Below are positions 51,647-63,029 of a stretch of 64,000 bases of DNA, piece by piece. The DNA comes from Eurosta solidaginis (taxonomy: Eukaryota; Arthropoda; Insecta; Diptera; Tephritidae): positions 396,071,601 through 396,135,600 of the forward strand of contig NC_090319.1 in the NCBI RefSeq assembly GCF_040869045.1. Reading direction: 5' to 3'. A program made the translations under genes and the position numbers. Positions within the stretch are counted from its first letter, which is position 1, and each line of letters opens with the position of its first letter. A model generated the notes under the pieces. That model ran no database searches, was not told the DNA's origin, and saw nothing but the letters and a program-made list of their open reading frames with translations.

Positions 51647-52583
51647 TTTAAAACAACCTATGTGAGTAGACCAGGTACATTATCGTTGCGAGTCCTCGTC
51701 CAATAAAAGTTGGTTGTAAGCATTGGAAAGATCAAGTTTTGTGAACAATTGACCCCCTTGTAAAGATGCGAAAATGTCCTCTATCAAAGGGATAATGAAA
51801 ATCAATGAGATGTTTGTTGATGGTAACTTTATAATCCCCACAAATTCGTAAATCACCATTGGGTTTAAGTATTGGCACCAAAGGTGTTCCCCAATCCGCA
51901 TTATCTACCGGCTCTAAAACATCCATATTTATTAATTCTTGTAAGTTGGTTTCAACTTTTTTCTTCCAAGCTAAAGGAACCGATCTCGGTTTAAAAAATA
52001 TAGGGTTTGCTTGTTTAGAAATTTGTAAGGAGACCTTACCTAGTTTGTAGGTACCAAGCTCATTTTTAAAAACTTCGCTATAATCGCTTTTTAAACTACT
52101 TGTAATATCCTCAATATTACACTTTAAATCAATAGCTTTCACAGTTTGCACTAAATCAAAATTAAATAATATTAAAAAATCACAACCAAGCAAGGGCATG
52201 TTATTTGTGTCCGTAACTACGATATTCAATTTTCTTATGGTACCATTATATTCAATAGTTGCTAAATATTCACCCATGATTTGTATTGCATTTCCGCCAT
52301 AATCTACGTACGGTAATGAGCACTTAGTTAGACTTACATTTTTGTTTAATTTTTTAAATAACATTATTGATATTAAGCTGCAGGGTGAACCAGAGTCGCA
52401 AGCTATTTTCATTTGTCGGCCATCCAGTTTTACTGAGAGATAATAATAATCCGCTGAATTTCCACTTGAAATGATGTAAATACAAAAGTTTTGATTATTA
52501 GAATTTTCCTTGTTGTTATTCTGACTAATATTATCTGATACATAATTTACACTTTTATTTTTATCTCTGCATGTACTCGCCAA
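51647..52583 (-). pseudogene. Element 4 protease and RT N-terminus
   Basis: The frame starts with the end of the second zinc knuckle (ASTCRDKNK). It has the protease active site as DSGSPCSLISIMLFKKL, then MPLLGCDFLILFNFDL, and RT fingers (ADWGTPLVPILKPNGDLRIC). RT motif A (FTKLDLSNAYNQLLL) lies in another frame at about 51715-51760, so the RT is frame-shifted. Confidence 0.83.
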
Positions 52584-53356
52584 GTGACCAACTTTCTTGC
52601 AAATATTACATTTGCTTTATATCTGCATTCATTTGACTGGTGATTGCGCCACCCGCAATGTTTGCATGCCTTGCCTTTATTCTGCTGCTTATTCTTATTG
52701 CTGTTGTTGTTGTTGTGTTTCTTGCTATTCTTGCTTGATGACTTCGAATTTTGCATTTGCTTGTTGCCTGCTTTAGACTTGTTGATATAATTAACGCTAG
52801 TGTTGTCTTCTGCTTTATTATAGAGTTTCATTTCCATAATTAAAGCTTTGCGGAGAGCTTCATCTAGCTTGAGCTTTTCATCTTCTTCGCACAATTTCTC
52901 AAATATTTTGTCAGGTAAACCCATTATAAAACGATCAAGTAGGAAAGCCTCAAGATTCGTGCCAAATTTGCAGTTGAGAGCAAGCTTTTTTGTTCTTGCA
53001 TACCATTCAGAGACGGTTTCACTGTCTTCCTTCTTTGCACTATAAAATAGCTTTCTCTCGCGAAAAATTATCATAGGTGGAGTATTATATGTGTGTAGCA
53101 TTTCACATAATGCTTTAAATGTTTTGCTCACCGGAGATTCTGGAATACACAAACTATGCAACACTGCATACGGTGCAGCGCCAATAGATTTTAGTAAGAT
53201 GGCTTTTTTAATATTGTCATCTGAGCAATTAATTTCGCAAAAGTGGATCTCAAGTTTCTCTTTCCATAATTGCCATGCCTCATTTTGCGGCGAAAATTGT
53301 TGTACATTTGTGGCTTGGTAAACGGTAACGGCATTATTGTCAGTTGGTGGTGTCAT
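52547..53356 (-). pseudogene. Element 4 gag (frame-shifted at second zinc knuckle)
   Basis: The ATG at 53356 opens MTPPTDNNAVTVYQ. A capsid-like domain (EAWQLWKEKLEIHFCEINC, YARTKKLALNCKF, FLLDRFIMGLPDKIFEKL) is followed by a low-complexity Asn/Lys tract and a first zinc knuckle CKHCGWRNHQSNEC. The second knuckle, CNICKKVGHLASTC, is readable only in the next frame, so one base appears lost in an A run near 52606. Gag and Pol were originally in one frame. Confidence 0.85.
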
Positions 53357-53768
53357 TTTGACCTTCACTTAATATGTAACCCTCAACTTTGTGTTTTGTA
53401 TGTACTTTGTTTAAAGTGCATTTAATTTTGTTACAATATAACAATTTTGTGTATTTACACTGTCGTACAGTTTCTATAGGCACTCAATTGACGTATTTTT
53501 AATTTGTTTAATATACGCTAACTTGTATTTTGTTGCTTATTTAAAGTACCTTTACTTTAGTATGATACAATAGTTTTTTGTTTTTTTTTTTTTTTTGTTT
53601 CTTTTGGCACATATGTATGTATTTCTTATTTAAGAATTTAATATGTGCATTTAATTATTCGTATTTACGAATTTAATGCACTTCGATAATTTATTTTATT
53701 TTGCACAAATTTTTAATTATGTATGTACACTACTTTGCACACGTTTGGTTGACAGTCTCGTCGCCAAT

Positions 53769-53964
53769 TGTTGTATACCGGTGTAAAGCAAAAGACGTGC
53801 TCTTTATTGCAAGCTCGATTGGCAACTGTTTTTATTTAGTGAGATGAACTCCATAGGAATATACGTCAATAGATGTATAAAGATAAGTCAATAGGTATAG
53901 GCATATGTTTGTTAATAGGTATAGATAACCATAAGGGTGCGTTTGCATAGGGCAGCACATAACA
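53769..53964 (-). repeat. Element 4, 5' LTR
   Basis: 196 bases, same ends; six bases longer than the other LTR. Confidence 0.9.
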
Positions 53965-54555
53965 AATAAGAAAAGAGTAGACAAAATTATTTGACTGTTA
54001 CTCTGATCATTTGCTGTAACTTTTGTACAAAATTAACAAAGTGATCGCTAGGAAATGATTTTATGAACACAAAAGCGATACTTGCTTGTAGCGAATTTAC
54101 AAATAAAATGTTTTTTGCTTCAAAATTTTAAATTTGTTTCATTAGGGCCTTTGTGAGATAACGATATTCCCCTTACCAATATTTTCAAGATATTATCCTT
54201 TCTTCAATATCAAGCAACTGAAAAGTATAAGGATAATTGGTCTAGCCTACTTAGAATTCGCACTCAAATATGTATTTGTACAAGAACATTACATTTTTTG
54301 ATCATATTGTGGCGGATATTAGCATTTCGGTTCATTACTAAATTTTTTTTTTTTTTGGTTTGGTTTATTCGCATGGACGTTAGTCCATAAAGCCAGGTTG
54401 TATATTAGATGGTTCTTACTTCAGACTGTTGTTACTATCAAAGTCTATAAGTAATTTTGGCGCCACTGGTACACAATGGTAATACCATAGAGGCCAGAAC
54501 CATGTGTAACAGCTAGCGATATGGTATTAATTTTTGTAATTGCTCGTATTTTCAA
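53965..54555. other. Intergenic, no gene recognised
   Basis: AT-rich sequence with a T run near 54342-54357; no coding frame or element end identified. Confidence 0.4.
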
Positions 54556-54559
54556 TTAA

Positions 54560-54680
54560 GATTGGTTTTTAAATGGCACCACGCCAGGTTATATTCAATT
54601 TGATTGGTTTTTAAATGGCACCACGCCAGGTTATATTCAATTTGATTAGTTTTTATATGGTACCACACCAGTCACAAATT
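54560..54680. repeat. 42-bp tandem repeat (GGCACCACGCCAG core)
   Basis: Units start at 54560, 54602 and 54644, each with GATTGGTTTTTAAATGGCAC and ACGCCAGGTTATATTCAATT; the third is degenerate. A lone related unit lies near 54893-54930. Confidence 0.9.
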
Positions 54681-55149
54681 TAAATTAATATTCAAAAACG
54701 AGCTACTTTTTCAGCATCAAGTATAGATGAGTTTAATTTTCTTTAACACTCCGTTAATTTGTCCCGCTAGTTATTTTTGAGCATTTTCTTTTATTTTAGT
54801 ATGTATGTATATGAAAGTTAGTTTTCAATATGTGGCCTGTTGCCAAGTGTCTTTCATGACCCGTTACGATACATTATGTATGTATATAAAGCGAATTGGT
54901 TATTATATGGCACCACGCCAGTTGTTAAATTTGCACTAATTTTTGATTCCAATTAGGAATGCAAGAGCACCATCCTAACTTCAGGTCAGAGAGGCATCGC
55001 ATCTCCTAACTCCGCCAAAACGTCAGAGGGAAGCACAGCAGCCAACCTTGAGGCCTATTTTAATTTTCCACTCAACGCAAAAAAAAAAACCGAAAATATT
55101 GCCGTGGAACCGAGGATGACACCGCACGGCCACTCACACGAAAACCGGA

Positions 55150-55679
55150 ATGGTTCATTACTATGCTGCCACTAAATAAATGCACAAAAACAATAATGTG
55201 GCTGCTTGCTACACATATGTACATGTAAACATCAAAGATGAAGCCACACGTACATGTAAACAGCGAAGCGAACAGCTAAGAGAATATTTCACAGACATAC
55301 GACTACATGTAGCAGGTCGGTGCAGAAGTTATTACTCCCATACACACGCATATAGCTAGAAGACAAAAGTGAATAGCAGATATATAAAGAGAAATAAATA
55401 AGCGGCTTTTCGAGAAGGTTGTTCTGGAAAAGTCTAGACCTTAGTAGAAATGGGCGAACGAGGTAACCGAGAGTATAAAAGCAACGCAAGCTGAGGAATA
55501 ATCAATCAGTTTGATTTTAACACGCTTTAAGTAAAGCAAGCGGGTTATTAATCTGTGAAGTATTACTACTACGGTACAGTTGTACTGTACTGAATATTTA
55601 AGTTATTTATTCGACGTTCAGCGATTCGAACTTAAGAAGAAGGTGCATAACTATCAGGAATTTCCCAACATTCATTACA
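55150..55679 (+). repeat. LTR fragment related to element 3
   Basis: The sequence has the same order of signals as the element 3 LTR: TATAAAAGC box at 55474, AATCAATCAGTTTG initiator-like site, ATTTATTCGACGTTCAGCGA near 55607, and a TTCATTACA end at 55679. No PBS or gag follows, so it is probably a 5'-truncated solo LTR. The left limit is uncertain. Confidence 0.65.
55474..55483 (+). promoter_or_regulatory. TATA box of the solo LTR fragment
   Basis: TATAAAAGCA with an initiator-like ATCAATCAGTTT about 30 bases downstream, matching the arrangement in element 3. Confidence 0.5.
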
Positions 55680-55924
55680 ACATTTAAATTATTTTTTCTG
55701 CACACATACTGAATAACATGTAACAAGAATCGGGTTGATTAGTAGCAATAAATAACTTAAAAAGAAGTTAAAGAAGTTATAGCACTTCTTTGTTAATTGA
55801 CTTAGGGGAATGATATAAGCATGGTCGGAGGATGGTCTAGCAAGGACCACCCAATCATACCTTGATATATCACGTTCAGGGCAAAGACCTCACTAGTGCC
55901 TCCCTTTGATTTCTCCCAAACAGA

Positions 55925-56225
55925 TTGAGACATCCATCGTCGATTCAGCGAGCTTTGCCAACTCATCGACCTTTTCGTTACCTTCTATCCCTTTATGGCC
56001 GGGAACCCAGTATAGATGTATGGTACGGCCTAAGCGAAGTTTTTCTTGATGAAGCACTGTGTGAGATTATTACCTTAATCGCCGCCTCACTATCATATAT
56101 ATATTGACGCGACTGCAACTTAAGCACGTCCCTCCAGAATTTCTGCTGCTTTCTTCACGGCTAACTTCCAACTGAAAGACGCTGCTAAGATCTACTTATT
56201 TCTGGATCGGCACAGTAAACAGCGC
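55925..56225 (-). pseudogene. LINE RNase H fragment
   Basis: The minus strand gives broken pieces matching the RNase H domain at 61960-62250 block by block: the end of the Asp-containing segment, SEAAIKVIISHS-like text, and GSRP/GIEGNEKVDELAKLA. A fragment of the same RNase H LINE family, out of frame in several places. Confidence 0.7.
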
Positions 56226-56279
56226 CTCGCTGCCGTCATGCTAATCATTGGTAATATGCATTGTGGCGTAGTGAAGTTT

Positions 56280-57290
56280 TCTTGTGCCGGGGGGCAAAAG
56301 ACTTCAAACTTAAGAGCATAAGACAAGCCGAATAAGAAGGGATGGGTTCTGAGAAGTTTAACAGCCGAAGGGCGCATTTAAGAAACTTTCTCTCAATTCT
56401 GTTTATAGCTGTAAGATTACTTGGTCTCCAAATAAAAACAGCATATTCTAAATGAGACCTGATAAAAGAGGTATAGAGCAGTTTGATGGTATAGGGGTCA
56501 GTATTTAATTTATATGCTTGTTAAAAGAAAACTTATTATCAAAGATTACGCCAAGGTCCTTAATCTGACTATTGGATTGAAGATCACAATTAGATATACT
56601 ATATTTTGTATTCAAAATGTTAACGGGCATAGAAAAGGTGATTTGAAAACATTTAGACGTGTTCAAAGAGAGACGAGATTTCTCGCACCACAGATGTAGC
56701 TTATTGATATCGTTTTACAACTTCACGGCATCCTCTGGTGACCTAATTATTGAAAATAACTTAAAATCATCAGCATACAGTAAACATTTAGCAAATTCAA
56801 AACAACTAACAATAACATTAATAAATAAAATGAATAGAAGGGGACCTAAAGCACTTCCCTGGGAAACATCAGATGTCGCTTTGCAGGGACTGGAGGATAT
56901 GCCGTCAATAGTAACAACACAATACCTGTTGCATTAGTAGGAACATATCCATACCAGAAATGTAGAATGAAAGCCGATATAGCGCAATTTGTTAATTAAA
57001 AACACTATGAGACACTCTATAGAAAGCTTTTGAAAAATCTGTGTAATTGCAATCCACCTGCGAACCACCTGAAAAGGAGTCAATGCAGTGTTCACTAACA
57101 GCAAAGCTCAATTTTTCATTGACCGCATGTTCAACAAGTTTCGAAATCGTGGAGAGCTTGGATATAGGTCTACAGTTTCGCACATTAATAATAATATGAT
57201 TATAACACATTAGTAAAACTAATATCTATGTGCAAATTTCGCCTGCCTTTGAGGAAGCAAATATATCAATGATATCATTAAAGTTTACCA
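56280..57290 (-). pseudogene. LINE reverse transcriptase fragment
   Basis: The minus strand holds, in broken frames, RPISKLSTISKLVEHAVNEK at about 57130-57175, a motif B-like SQGSALGPLLFILFIN, the catalytic LLYADDFKLF near 56770-56800, KDLGVIFDNKFSFNKH near 56530, and LLYTSFIRSHLEYAVFIWRP near 56440. This is the order expected of a Jockey/CR1-like RT. It is a separate family or subfamily from copy A. Confidence 0.75.
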
Positions 57291-57687
57291 TTTCAATTTG
57301 TCTTTTTCCACACTTAATAATGTTAGGTCACTTACGCGACCTTGCCCGTCGTTGATCGTAAATATGTCAAAATCAGTTTTAATTGGCCGAATGAACGTTC
57401 GCAGCTAGCAATTGATACTGAGATAGTCAAGAGTATTTGAAGTGCCACTCGCAAGTTTGGAAAAACATCTTCTCTTCATCTTCTTATGTATTTCTAACGG
57501 AGTTTTAGCCGATGCTCCGCACATTTTTATAATCAGGTAACGAGTTAAATATGTTAAGGCCCTTATATACGTGACCAAAAAAGATATATCCTTTCAATTA
57601 TTCCACAATCTGCCGCAAGTGTTCGGGATATAAGCATGCATTTTTTTAGTATAGAAAATTTTTTCCAGAAATCAGTTATAATAAAAT
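57291..57687. other. Intergenic, no gene recognised
   Basis: Possibly a LINE or other remnant, but I could not read a domain. Confidence 0.35.
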
Positions 57688-57713
57688 CCCCCCCCCCCCC
57701 CCCCCCCCCCCCC
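57688..57713 (+). repeat. Poly-C tract (26 bases)
   Basis: A run of 26 C on the plus strand (G run on the minus) at the junction of unassigned sequence and the LINE fragment at 57714-58345. The exact length is prone to sequencing error. Confidence 0.9.
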
Positions 57714-58345
57714 TACACCACTGACTCTGCATACAACTGACTCTGCATTTTTTGGTATACGTACGTTTGTGTGTTTTGTAAAGTATTGGAAATATTGGTT
57801 TGACAATTGCTGTAAATACCCAATGAGAGAGTTTGGGTGATAGGCCCGAAGTGCATCCTAGCATCCTCTTGTATGCTTACAGTGCCGCGGAGGCTTTCTT
57901 CACTCTCTCTTCCACATTGAGTTTCCACCTGAACTTACTATTTAGTATAATTCCTAGGTACTTTGTGCTATATTTTTCTTGTAGGGTTACCCTTACAAGC
58001 TTACGCTTAGTCCAATTAGGAACCTTGCTAGTAAATAATACTAGATCGGTTTTTTCCGCGTTGGTGGTTAACACTACTCCAGATGCCCAGGCATGTATAT
58101 CCCGAGGTGCCTGATCCATCAGAGAGTTGATTGCTGTTAAATATCTGCCGCTTATGATGACAGAAACGTCATCAGCATGTGCCGTAAGTTTGACTGGTCC
58201 TCCGTCGAACCGCTTAGCAATTGATTTATAACCAGCGTCCACAGCATTGGTGATAAAACCCCACGCTGCGGCGTTCCTCTGTTTACAGATTTTGTTGCCA
58301 CGCATACACCCCATTGGGATGTGATCATTCTGTAGCTGAACATGG
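57714..58345 (-). pseudogene. LINE RT fragment, R1/LOA-like
   Basis: The minus strand reads NRGTPQRGVLSPMLWTLVIN (motif B), then the catalytic AHADDVSVIISGRYLTAI, then KYLGIILNSKFRWKLNVEER. This is the form of R1/LOA-type LINEs that carry an RNase H, so it may belong to the same family as 61367-62534. Truncated at both ends; the poly-C tract marks its 3' edge. Confidence 0.78.
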
Positions 58346-58747
58346 AGCCGATCTAATTTGTTAAAGCTGAATGAAATTCAATTGAGTTGAGACTGTCCAT
58401 GATTGCCCTTTTCAAGACATTGTTCAGATTAATTGATGAATCAAATATGAATGAGGAATTATTCTCTTCAGCACAACATGCTTAAACTAAAGGCAAGTCA
58501 GTCGATACTGCAACGCTTTTATTTAATTGTCTGATCAACGCCCTAGATTTAGCTTTTAGTATTATTATTACATAATGTAAGTATTATTTTCAATAAACCC
58601 GTTTAACTTTAAAAAAATTGTATTATTTTATTTTCAAGTTTTTAGTACTTGTTTAGTTGCCTATTATTTCACATTCTATTTAGTTCATTTAGTGACTCAT
58701 TATTACAAGAACTATTTCCTGACAATTTGTTACAATCTAAGTCCTGA
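58346..58747. other. Spacer before LINE family A copy 2
   Basis: AT-rich; no frame of its own. The upstream codons of the endonuclease frame start here at 58692, but homology to copy 1 begins only near 58764. Confidence 0.4.
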
Positions 58748-58781
58748 ATACATAATCCTTCGCGAATTTGTGCATAAGACT

Positions 58782-59786
58782 ATGGAGGTTACTCAAAATG
58801 TAGCAAAAATTCCTCCTCAAAGTTCCGATCCAAAAAAAATTTATTTAACATCTTACTTAAGCATTTACTATCAAAACGTTAGAGGCTTAAATACTAAATT
58901 AACTGACTTATATTTAAAAACCATTCACTGTAACTATAATATTATTTCCTTTACCGAAACATGGCTGAAACCCAATGTTTTAAATTCCGAAATTTTTTGC
59001 GGTAAGTACCAGACCTATAGAAATGACCGCTCAAATAGGACTGGAGGTGGTGTCTTGCTAGCTGTACATTCTTCAATTCCATCTGAAGATGTTAATTTAC
59101 TCGAAGTTGATTCCATCGAGTTTAAATGCATCCAATTCTTACTAGGCCGGGGTCGTATTTACTTAGCCGTTTGCTATATTCCACCGTCTTCTGATATATC
59201 AGTGTATATGCACCATATTTCACTGTTACAAACAGTCAATTCGATGATAAAGCCCACGGACTCAATGATTGTATTAGGCGACTTTAACCTGCCCCATATA
59301 TCTTGGCATACCATTGATCACAATATTGTCCCCGTATCATCCAAGATGCATAACAATGACTTTTTGGATGGAATTACTGATCTTTGCTTTAATCAGATCA
59401 ACTTCTTTCCGAATAAGTATGGAAAATTCTTAGACTTAGCATTTGTTGACGACATAACTAAATTATCTATAAATCGAAGTGAACCTCTTGTTTTTCCAGA
59501 AGACGTTTACCATCCTTCTCTTGAGATAACTTACGAAATCATAAGCAACGAAGTCGGCTGCACTAACAAAACACGTGTCTCTACCAGGTGCTTTGATTTT
59601 TCCAAAACTAATTTTAACAATTTAAATAAAGAGCTCTCTGAGATAACGAGGCTTCGATATAAAGAGGATGTAGAACAAAACGTTTTACATTTTAATAAAA
59701 CCATTTATACTTATTTGAAAAACATGTGCCCAAACGCACATGCTCGTACACTGAACCAGTGCAAGCCTGGTTCACTGAAGAGCTAA
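58782..59786 (+). CDS. LINE family A endonuclease ORF (intact domain)
   Basis: An open frame of about 335 codons from an ATG at 58782. It contains the AP endonuclease domain: YYQNVRGLNTKLTDLYLKTI, SFTETWLKP (the catalytic Glu in ETW), RTGGGVLLAVHSSI, SMIVLGDFNLPHISW (the catalytic GDFN) and DLAFVDD near the end. The domain nicks target DNA. The frame ends in an overlap with the next frame at 59726, probably by a frameshift rather than by design, since both read through the same segment in copy 1. Confidence 0.85.
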   Translation: MEVTQNVAKIPPQSSDPKKIYLTSYLSIYYQNVRGLNTKLTDLYLKTIHCNYNIISFTETWLKPNVLNSEIFCGKYQTYRNDRSNRTGGGVLLAVHSSIPSEDVNLLEVDSIEFKCIQFLLGRGRIYLAVCYIPPSSDISVYMHHISLLQTVNSMIKPTDSMIVLGDFNLPHISWHTIDHNIVPVSSKMHNNDFLDGITDLCFNQINFFPNKYGKFLDLAFVDDITKLSINRSEPLVFPEDVYHPSLEITYEIISNEVGCTNKTRVSTRCFDFSKTNFNNLNKELSEITRLRYKEDVEQNVLHFNKTIYTYLKNMCPNAHARTLNQCKPGSLKS

Positions 59787-61286
59787 AAGCTTTAAAAAAT
59801 AAGAAATCACGTTTATTCAAATTATATAAGAGAACCGGTTTACATTCTGATTATGCACAGTACGCTATTTTCCGTCAAAAGTATTTTGAACTTAATAAGT
59901 GTTATAAAGCTTATATATGTAAAATTAAAAGAAACATTATTTGCAACCCCAAGTCTTTTTATGATTTCGTAAATTCTAAACGCAGAACTAACGGGTTTCC
60001 TTCTACCATGAAGTTTAGAAATGGCATTTCCATCGACAATCAAGAGATTGCAAATTTCTTCGCTCAATTCTTTCACTCTAATTACTCTGCTGTGGTTGAT
60101 TCATCACCTATAAATTATCCATATGAGCTCCATTCTAGTAACTCAATATATGCTCCACATTTGTTGCCTGAAGATGTTCTATTACATCTAAAGACCCTAA
60201 AAGAATGCTTCAAACACGGTCCCGATTTGATCCCAACATATTTTCTTAAAAAATGTGCGGAATACATTTACCAGCCCCTTACTGATCTGTTTAACCTCTC
60301 TTTAAAAAATGGCATTTTCCCGACGGCTTGGAAGGAATCTTTTCTTATCACACTCTATAAAAAAGGAAGCAAGTGGTCTATTGAAAACTGGAGTAGCAAA
60401 AATCTCCGCTATCCCTAATCTGTTCGAAGCAATCGTCACTAATCACCTTACACTTTCGATTTCAACATTACAACTCACGTCTTTAATGGGTTTAGAAACA
60501 ATCATCATACCGACGTTATATACACTGATTTCATCAAAGCACTCGACAAAGTATGCCACTCATTACTTGTCTTTAAACTCGAAGCCAAGTATTCAACCTG
60601 GCCTAAATCGCTGGATCTCCCCCTATCTTTGCGGTAGAGCTCAAAGAGTCATTTTTAAAAACATTTGTTCGAATGTCATCGATGTTCCCTCCGGTGTGCC
60701 TCAGGGCAGCCATCTCGGTCCTAATATGTTTTTGCTCTTTATAAACGATATTTCCACAACTATAAAATAACCTAAAATTTTAATGTATGCCGACGACGTA
60801 AAACTTTTTAAGTCATACGCGTCGGTTTAAGAACGTTCTGTACTCCAGGCGGATTTAAATTGTTTAGTTACTTGGTGTAATGCGAATTTTATGCCGCTCA
60901 ACATAGAAAAACGTAAATTCATGTGTTTTTCACGTGGGAACGTACAGCCAGCTTCTTACACAATTAATGGCCAAACTCTGGAAAGCGTTGATGTTTTTGT
61001 CGACTTGGGAGTTACAATGAATTGCAAACTTAGTTTCAACCCTCATATTAATGCCACAGTCAATAAAGCAAGAGGAGTTTTAGCATTTGTGAAAAGATGG
61101 GCAAAAGAGTTTAGTGATCCTTGCGTTACAAAAACCCTTTTTACATCATTGGTAAGGCCGATATTAGAATATGGATCGATAATTTGGAATCCACGTTATC
61201 AAGTTCATGTGGATAGACTAGAATCAATTCAAAAACAGTTTTTACTTTTCGCCTTGAGAAATCTTCAATGTATAATATATATATAA
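59726..61286 (+). pseudogene. LINE family A linker and reverse transcriptase (broken)
   Basis: Three frames are needed: 59726-60418 (basic linker, then ECFKHGPDLIPTYFLKKCAE), 60309-60770 (motif B-like VIDVPSGVPQGSHLGPNMFL), and 60780-61286. The last contains the catalytic YADDVKLFK near 60787-60815, TINGQTLESVDVFVDLGVTM, and LVRPILEYGSIIWNPRYQ. A TAATATATATAATATA insert near 61271-61290 adds a stop. Confidence 0.85.
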
Positions 61287-61366
61287 TATATAATCTTCCT
61301 CCTTACACTAATCGGTTAAAACTAATAAATCTTCCTACCCTTGCAAGTCGTAGAGAATTGCTAGGT

Positions 61367-62534
61367 AGGTAGGTAGGTTGAACTGGCCGGTCCATGAGGA
61401 CCTCACATAGACTGATTGAGTCCGTAGTGTTACCAGAAGTTTGTTTTAACGACCAAACTGAAAAACCCTATCAAAAACCAGGACCTATGTTATAAAATAA
61501 CTCCGTCCTCTTGGCAAATACTAGAAGCTTCCTAGGACTTAAGCCACTTGCTGCTTCTAGATCTGACAGCTGTATCACTCCTAATAGCTGGAGTCTTAGC
61601 CTGGCAAGTGCAGGGCACGAGCACAGAACGTGCTCGATCGTTTCCTCCTCCAACCCGCACTTCCTACACCTGCTATCACTGACCAAGCCTAATTTGAAGG
61701 CATGTGACGCCAGAAGGCAGTGTCCAGTCAGAATACCCGTCATGAGTCTACAGTCCTCTCTTTTTAATGATAGAAGCAACTGTGTTAGTCTAAGGTTGTA
61801 AGACCTACACATAATCTTCGACACTTTACAGCCCCGCGCTTGAACCCACGCCTTTTCTGCTTGGTCGATCATGTGCACCTCTCGCCTTCGCTTAATCTCG
61901 CCCAATCTAATTGGGACGTCTACGGAGCAAGCTTCAAGGGATGCGCCCTTTTTAGCTAATTCGTCCGCTTTTTCATTCCCATCTATTCCCATATGCCCTG
62001 GGACCCAATATAGATGTATGCTTCTCCCTGTCCCGATTCTCTCCAGAGACTGCTTACACTCTAACACGCATTTAGATGCTGTGCTATGCGAGATTATTGC
62101 CTTAATTGCTGCTTGACTGTCAATATAAAAGTTAACACGGTTGCAGCTTAAGCTATTCTCTTCCAGGGTTTCTACTGCTTTGGTTACGGCTAATATTTCC
62201 GCTTGGAAAACGCTACAGTAATCCGGCAGCCTGTAGGATCTGCTTAATTCCGGATCAGCGCAGTATACCGCAGACCCTACTCCTTCCACTATTTTGGAAC
62301 CATCGGTGTACACATGTATCGCCTCGTCCGCCATTTGCGCACCCTTGCGCCAACCGTCCACCTCTATTGTGGCCTTAAGATCTCCCTCAAAGTGCAGGTA
62401 GGGAATCATGTAGTCTGTTCGTCTTGTGACTGAGGACGCTATACTACTATGGCCATATGGTCGGCGCTCAAGCTGCCCCGAAGCATCGAGCCTGGTTGCG
62501 GTCGTTAACGCTTTGTTCTTTGCTACCAGGTCAG
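61367..62534 (-). mobile_element. 5'-truncated LINE with RNase H, nested in LINE family A
   Basis: Flanked by a 14-bp direct repeat GAGAATTGCTAGGT (61353-61366 and 62535-62548). The minus-strand 3' end has a (CCTA)n tail at 61364-61378. The element is 5'-truncated just before RNase H and is one of the clearest nested insertions here. Confidence 0.9.
61471..62533 (-). CDS. LINE RNase H and C-terminal zinc knuckle (R1/LOA/I-like), 5'-truncated
   Basis: An open frame of about 354 codons. RNase H: IHVYTDGSKIVEGVGSAVY (first catalytic Asp), FQAEILAVTKAVETLEEN (Glu), VNFYIDSQAAIKAIISHS (Asp), and LYWVPGHMGIDGNEKADELA (His/Asp). The C-terminus has SRCRKCGLEEETIEHVLCSC, a zinc-knuckle-like site of LINE ORF2 proteins. 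The same frame is open to 62652, but the codons beyond 62534 are antisense sequence of the target LINE, not part of this gene. No start codon of its own. Confidence 0.85.
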
Positions 62535-62645
62535 GAGAATTGCTAGGTGTACTATTTATGGCTAGACTTTTAAGTGGATCGATTTCCAGCCTATTTCTTT
62601 TGAACGAAGTAAACTTGAATGTTCCATGCCGAGTTTCAAGGCATG

Positions 62646-63020
62646 ATGTCACTTAAACCGGACTGTATGTAATATTTGTTCCAAATATGAGCCAAATCGG
62701 ACCGCAAATTCGATTTTTTTGAATATCTCGATCCTTGCGCCACCTAGCGGCGATTTTTTCATAGGTCGCTTTCTATTCATGTATGTTTATGTGTTCCAAA
62801 TATGAACCAAATCGGACCACAAATACGATTTTTTGAAATATTTCGATCCATGCTCCACATATCCCGTTTTTTTCTTATTATTGCATTGTCATTGGGTTCT
62901 GAACTATACTCCAAGTTTCAAGCTTGTAGCTTATCGGGAAGTTACTTAAATTTTAATTACAAAACTCTGAAACAACGGCCGGCCGGCCGCTACACAGAGT
63001 CAGGCTAAATAAAACAGGAG
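62646..63020. other. Intergenic with a short internal duplication
   Basis: A segment with CCAAATATGAnCCAAATCGG is present twice (near 62680 and 62794), about 115 bases apart. Near 62977 is a CGGCCGGCCGGCCG palindrome. No coding frame. Confidence 0.5.
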
Positions 63021-63029
63021 CGTGTCATT

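Larger units (their letters stand above)
48948..53964 (-). mobile_element. Ty3/gypsy-type LTR retrotransposon, element 4 (broken)
   Basis: Short LTRs at 48948-49137 (190 bases) and 53769-53964 (196 bases) flank a minus-strand gag-pol. The minus-strand primer site next to the 5' LTR reads TGGCGACGAGACTGTC, offset by two bases. The LTRs differ by a six-base indel (an extra GGTATA) and a few substitutions, so it is older than element 2. No clean target duplication is seen. The layout, with CCHC knuckles, aspartic protease, RT with a YQDD box, RNase H and integrase, is that of Metaviridae. Confidence 0.88.
58748..62645 (+). mobile_element. LINE family A, copy 2 (plus), interrupted
   Basis: Endonuclease, linker and RT in order; the RT is broken by frameshifts. 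It is interrupted at 61367-62534 by another LINE and resumes at 62549 with the 3' region, up to about 62645, where it diverges from copy 1. Copy 1 lies at 1-2714 in the opposite direction. Confidence 0.87.
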
